Source: Gammaproteobacteria bacterium
Lineage (GTDB): Bacteria; Pseudomonadota; Gammaproteobacteria; GRL18
Assembly (NCBI GenBank): GCA_028571885.1
Contig: JAPVVU010000136.1
Location: forward strand, 1 to 7,710
Length of the DNA stretch: 7,710 nt
Direction: 5' to 3'
Positions within the stretch are counted from its first letter, which is position 1. Every line of letters begins with the position of its first letter. Under the pieces are notes generated by a model that saw nothing but the letters and a program-made list of their open reading frames with translations, was not told the origin of the DNA and made no database searches. The translations under genes were made by a program, and so were the position numbers. Below, piece after piece: positions 5,521 through 7,710 of this stretch.

Positions 5521-7656
5521 TTACACCACAGGTAATCGAATCACAACTTTCGCCCCACCTTCAGGTGAATTTTCCGCAATAATGGAACCACCATGTTCTT
5601 CAATAATTTTTTTCACAATGGCCAGCCCAAGACCTGTACCTTTAGGTTTATTGGTCACATAAGGATCAAATATATTAGCCAGCATATCCTCTGGAAAACC
5701 AGGGCCATTATCGGTCAACTCAAGAATACACCAATATTGATTATTAATTTCCAGCAAACGGGTCTGCACCAGCAGGCTGCTTTTGTCCTGTCCCGCTGAT
5801 GCTTCCACCGCATTTTTAATCAGATTATGAAACACCTGTCTTAAGCGTCCCTGATCGGCGTCAACCAAAGTACCGCTGATTGCCAACTCCGAAGAGATAG
5901 TTAGTTTATCGCTGCCACGGTAGAGATCAACTACTTCCATCAATAAACTTTCAATATCCAGCGGCTGCATCTTTAATTCAGGCATTTTGGCATATTCTGA
6001 AAAGGCTTTAACCATTTCTTTCATACTATCAACCTGATTAATAATAGTCGACGTTAAACGATCCATTGTCTCAGCATCTTTTTCATTCATCGTCTTCAGA
6101 TATTTATGGCGCAATCGCTCAGCTGATAACTGAATAGGTGTCAGAGGATTTTTAATCTCATGCGCCAGACGTCTGGCGACTTCTCCCCAGGCAGCGTCTC
6201 TTTGCGCCTGTACCAGGGAGGTCACATTTTCAATCACGATGACATAGCCGCCATCCGCCAGAGCATTACCACGACATAATAAATTCTTACGGCCATCAGA
6301 TTCACTCAGAGTCACTTCTTCGCTCCAGTGTTTCACCCGGTTCTGAATAGCGGCCAAAATCCACTGTATCAATGGTTCCAGCTCAGGTTTTTCATTAGTC
6401 AATTGAAACAAAGGCAGGTCATGATAGTCATTAACATTGACCCCCAGAATCAAACTGGCTTCAGGATTACTGGTACGGATTTCTTTATTTTGCGATAAAC
6501 TAATGATACCTGAAGACAGGTTGCTGAGAACTACTTCAAGATAATCTCTCTGGCTTTTTGCCTGTTGATGACTTTCTTCCAGCGCATTATGGGTTTGTGA
6601 CAAACGTCTGACCATTTTATTAAATGACTGAATCAGCAAACCGAAGTCATCATCATTCAGTAAAGGAATGGGTTTATGGTACTCACCTTCCGCAACGGCC
6701 TTGGTTCCCTCAGCGAGATCTCTAATCGGTGCGGCAATTCGTTTTGCAGAATAAAAAGCAGCCCAGACGGCACTTAAAATACCCAGTAACAAAACCAGAG
6801 ACAGAGTGAGAGTAAAGCTTATCTTGAGCGGCTTACGCAAATATACCAGCCCTTTATATTCTGAATAAGCCTGCTGCACACTTGCTGCCAGACGATGCTG
6901 GCGCTCACTTACAGGAACCATTGCCTGCAGTATCAAAAAGCCTTTTTTACCGGCAAAGGTAATCCGTACCAGCACGCGAATCATCCGGTCAGATTCTTCA
7001 CTTAAATCAAGGACCACATGATCCCGCCCCTGCTGCAGGGGTAATAATAAGTCTGAACTGGGAATATCAGGAACAATATCACCTTCTTCAACAGAGCTTG
7101 AACCCAGTATCCGCCCTCTGGATGTCATCAATGTCACTTCATCAACGCCGCTTTTTTCTCGTATTTCACTCAGCGAGATAACCGATAGAGTATCAAGGTT
7201 AATTAGAATTTCATCACTTAAACGGCGAATTTGACGCAATAAGGTCTTCTTTTTTTCATCAACAGATGAACGACTTAAATTCATTGCATCTTCTAATGCA
7301 CGTTCAACCGTGACATCAAACCAGCTGTCAATACTACGATTGATAAACTGGATGGAAAAACTATAAACCACCAGTGCCGGAAAGACGGCAAGACTGACAA
7401 AGATGATCACCATTCTCAATGTCAGCCTTGAACCTGCCACATGTTGACGCAATTGGCGAAGCAGACGCCATGCCTGACGAGCAATAAGAAAAACCAGCAT
7501 GACAAGGATAACAAGATTTACTGTGAGCAGCAGGTAGTATAATTGCTGAAACTGTTCTGCGTCCATAGTGGAACTACTGATCATTCGCAGTGAAAAAAAC
7601 AGTATTATCAACATGACAAAGATGGCTAAGGGGCCATAAAATAGTTTTTTCATCAT
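5521..7656 (-). CDS. ntrY: NtrY-family membrane sensor histidine kinase
   Basis: This 711-aa inner-membrane kinase should autophosphorylate and pass phosphate to NtrX. Transmembrane segments are at about 6-24, 41-60, 81-103 and 277-303, leaving a periplasmic sensor region of about 104-276. A HAMP linker (about 300-354), a coiled segment and a PAS domain (about 370-480) follow. The kinase core has the H box RLAHEIKNPLTP (496-507) with phospho-acceptor H499, the N box NLIKNAVEAS (611-620) with N615, G1 DNGPGF (649-654), the F box FDPYVTNK and G2 GTGLGLAI (673-680). All catalytic motifs are intact. The start is one of two tandem ATG codons (7656 and 7653); an AAAGAG sequence at 7665-7670 lies eight bases upstream of the first. 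The first ATG overlaps the stop of the preceding gene (ATGA), suggesting translational coupling. The signal sensed is not evident; NtrYX systems elsewhere are tied to nitrogen or redox status, which cannot be assumed here. Confidence 0.95.
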   Translation of the reverse strand: MMKKLFYGPLAIFVMLIILFFSLRMISSSTMDAEQFQQLYYLLLTVNLVILVMLVFLIARQAWRLLRQLRQHVAGSRLTLRMVIIFVSLAVFPALVVYSFSIQFINRSIDSWFDVTVERALEDAMNLSRSSVDEKKKTLLRQIRRLSDEILINLDTLSVISLSEIREKSGVDEVTLMTSRGRILGSSSVEEGDIVPDIPSSDLLLPLQQGRDHVVLDLSEESDRMIRVLVRITFAGKKGFLILQAMVPVSERQHRLAASVQQAYSEYKGLVYLRKPLKISFTLTLSLVLLLGILSAVWAAFYSAKRIAAPIRDLAEGTKAVAEGEYHKPIPLLNDDDFGLLIQSFNKMVRRLSQTHNALEESHQQAKSQRDYLEVVLSNLSSGIISLSQNKEIRTSNPEASLILGVNVNDYHDLPLFQLTNEKPELEPLIQWILAAIQNRVKHWSEEVTLSESDGRKNLLCRGNALADGGYVIVIENVTSLVQAQRDAAWGEVARRLAHEIKNPLTPIQLSAERLRHKYLKTMNEKDAETMDRLTSTIINQVDSMKEMVKAFSEYAKMPELKMQPLDIESLLMEVVDLYRGSDKLTISSELAISGTLVDADQGRLRQVFHNLIKNAVEASAGQDKSSLLVQTRLLEINNQYWCILELTDNGPGFPEDMLANIFDPYVTNKPKGTGLGLAIVKKIIEEHGGSIIAENSPEGGAKVVIRLPVV

Positions 7657-7710
7657 TTTGCTGACTCTTTAAGCGATTTATCTGAAGTATTATTTAAAAT
7701 TTCATTCTGG
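7653..7710 (-). CDS. C-terminal end of an upstream gene, cut by the window edge
   Basis: An open frame enters from the window edge and encodes 18 residues (QNEILNNTSDKSLKESAK) before a TGA at 7653-7655. That stop overlaps the first ATG of ntrY by the sequence ATGA, the usual layout of translationally coupled operon genes. The visible tail is polar, low in complexity, and has no motif. In many gammaproteobacteria the gene before ntrY encodes a small secreted DUF4390 protein, following rsmB; that identity is an inference from gene order only. It could also be a chance open frame, though the exact overlap argues against this. Confidence 0.5.
   Translation of the reverse strand, partial: QNEILNNTSDKSLKESAK

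Noticed and set aside
5447..5799. Two plus-strand open frames opposite the 3' end of ntrY
   Set aside because: They lie mostly opposite the conserved HATPase motifs of ntrY and have no family resemblance.

Overview
The window carries five complete genes and the tail of a sixth, all on the minus strand, so transcription runs from position 7710 down to about 372. The order in the direction of transcription is: end of an unidentified gene, ntrY-like sensor kinase, ntrX-like response regulator, trkA, trkH, and a small class I SAM methyltransferase. After these comes a 371-base non-coding stretch built from inverted and direct repeats. The A+T-rich sequence, the E. coli-like lengths of TrkA (457 aa) and TrkH (483 aa), and the linkage of ntrYX to trkAH point to a gammaproteobacterium. 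I cannot place it more precisely from sequence alone.

Positions 7710-5521 hold the last 18 codons of an upstream gene, whose stop overlaps the ntrY start (ATGA), and then ntrY, a four-helix membrane histidine kinase with HAMP, PAS, HisKA and HATPase regions. Positions 5453-4011 hold ntrX, a receiver-AAA+-Fis regulator. Its AAA+ module has lost GAFTGA, both arginine-finger positions, the sensor II arginine and the Walker B glutamate. It should therefore be a phospho-switched DNA-binding protein and not a sigma-54 activator. A 100-base gap containing a 14-bp tandem repeat separates ntrX from trkA.

Positions 3910-1057 hold trkA and trkH, the NAD-binding regulatory subunit and the membrane subunit of the low-affinity potassium uptake system. 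Positions 1019-372 hold a TehB/UbiE-like methyltransferase of unknown substrate, which carries a small in-frame minisatellite (HSEST twice).

The likely joint logic is that NtrY senses a signal at the membrane and controls phosphorylation of NtrX. Potassium uptake genes lie immediately downstream and may be co-transcribed or NtrX-regulated, but the sequence does not prove this. The most unusual items are the multiply degenerate NtrX ATPase domain and the 302-bp imperfect palindrome at positions 2-303. No wholly new multi-gene system is visible.
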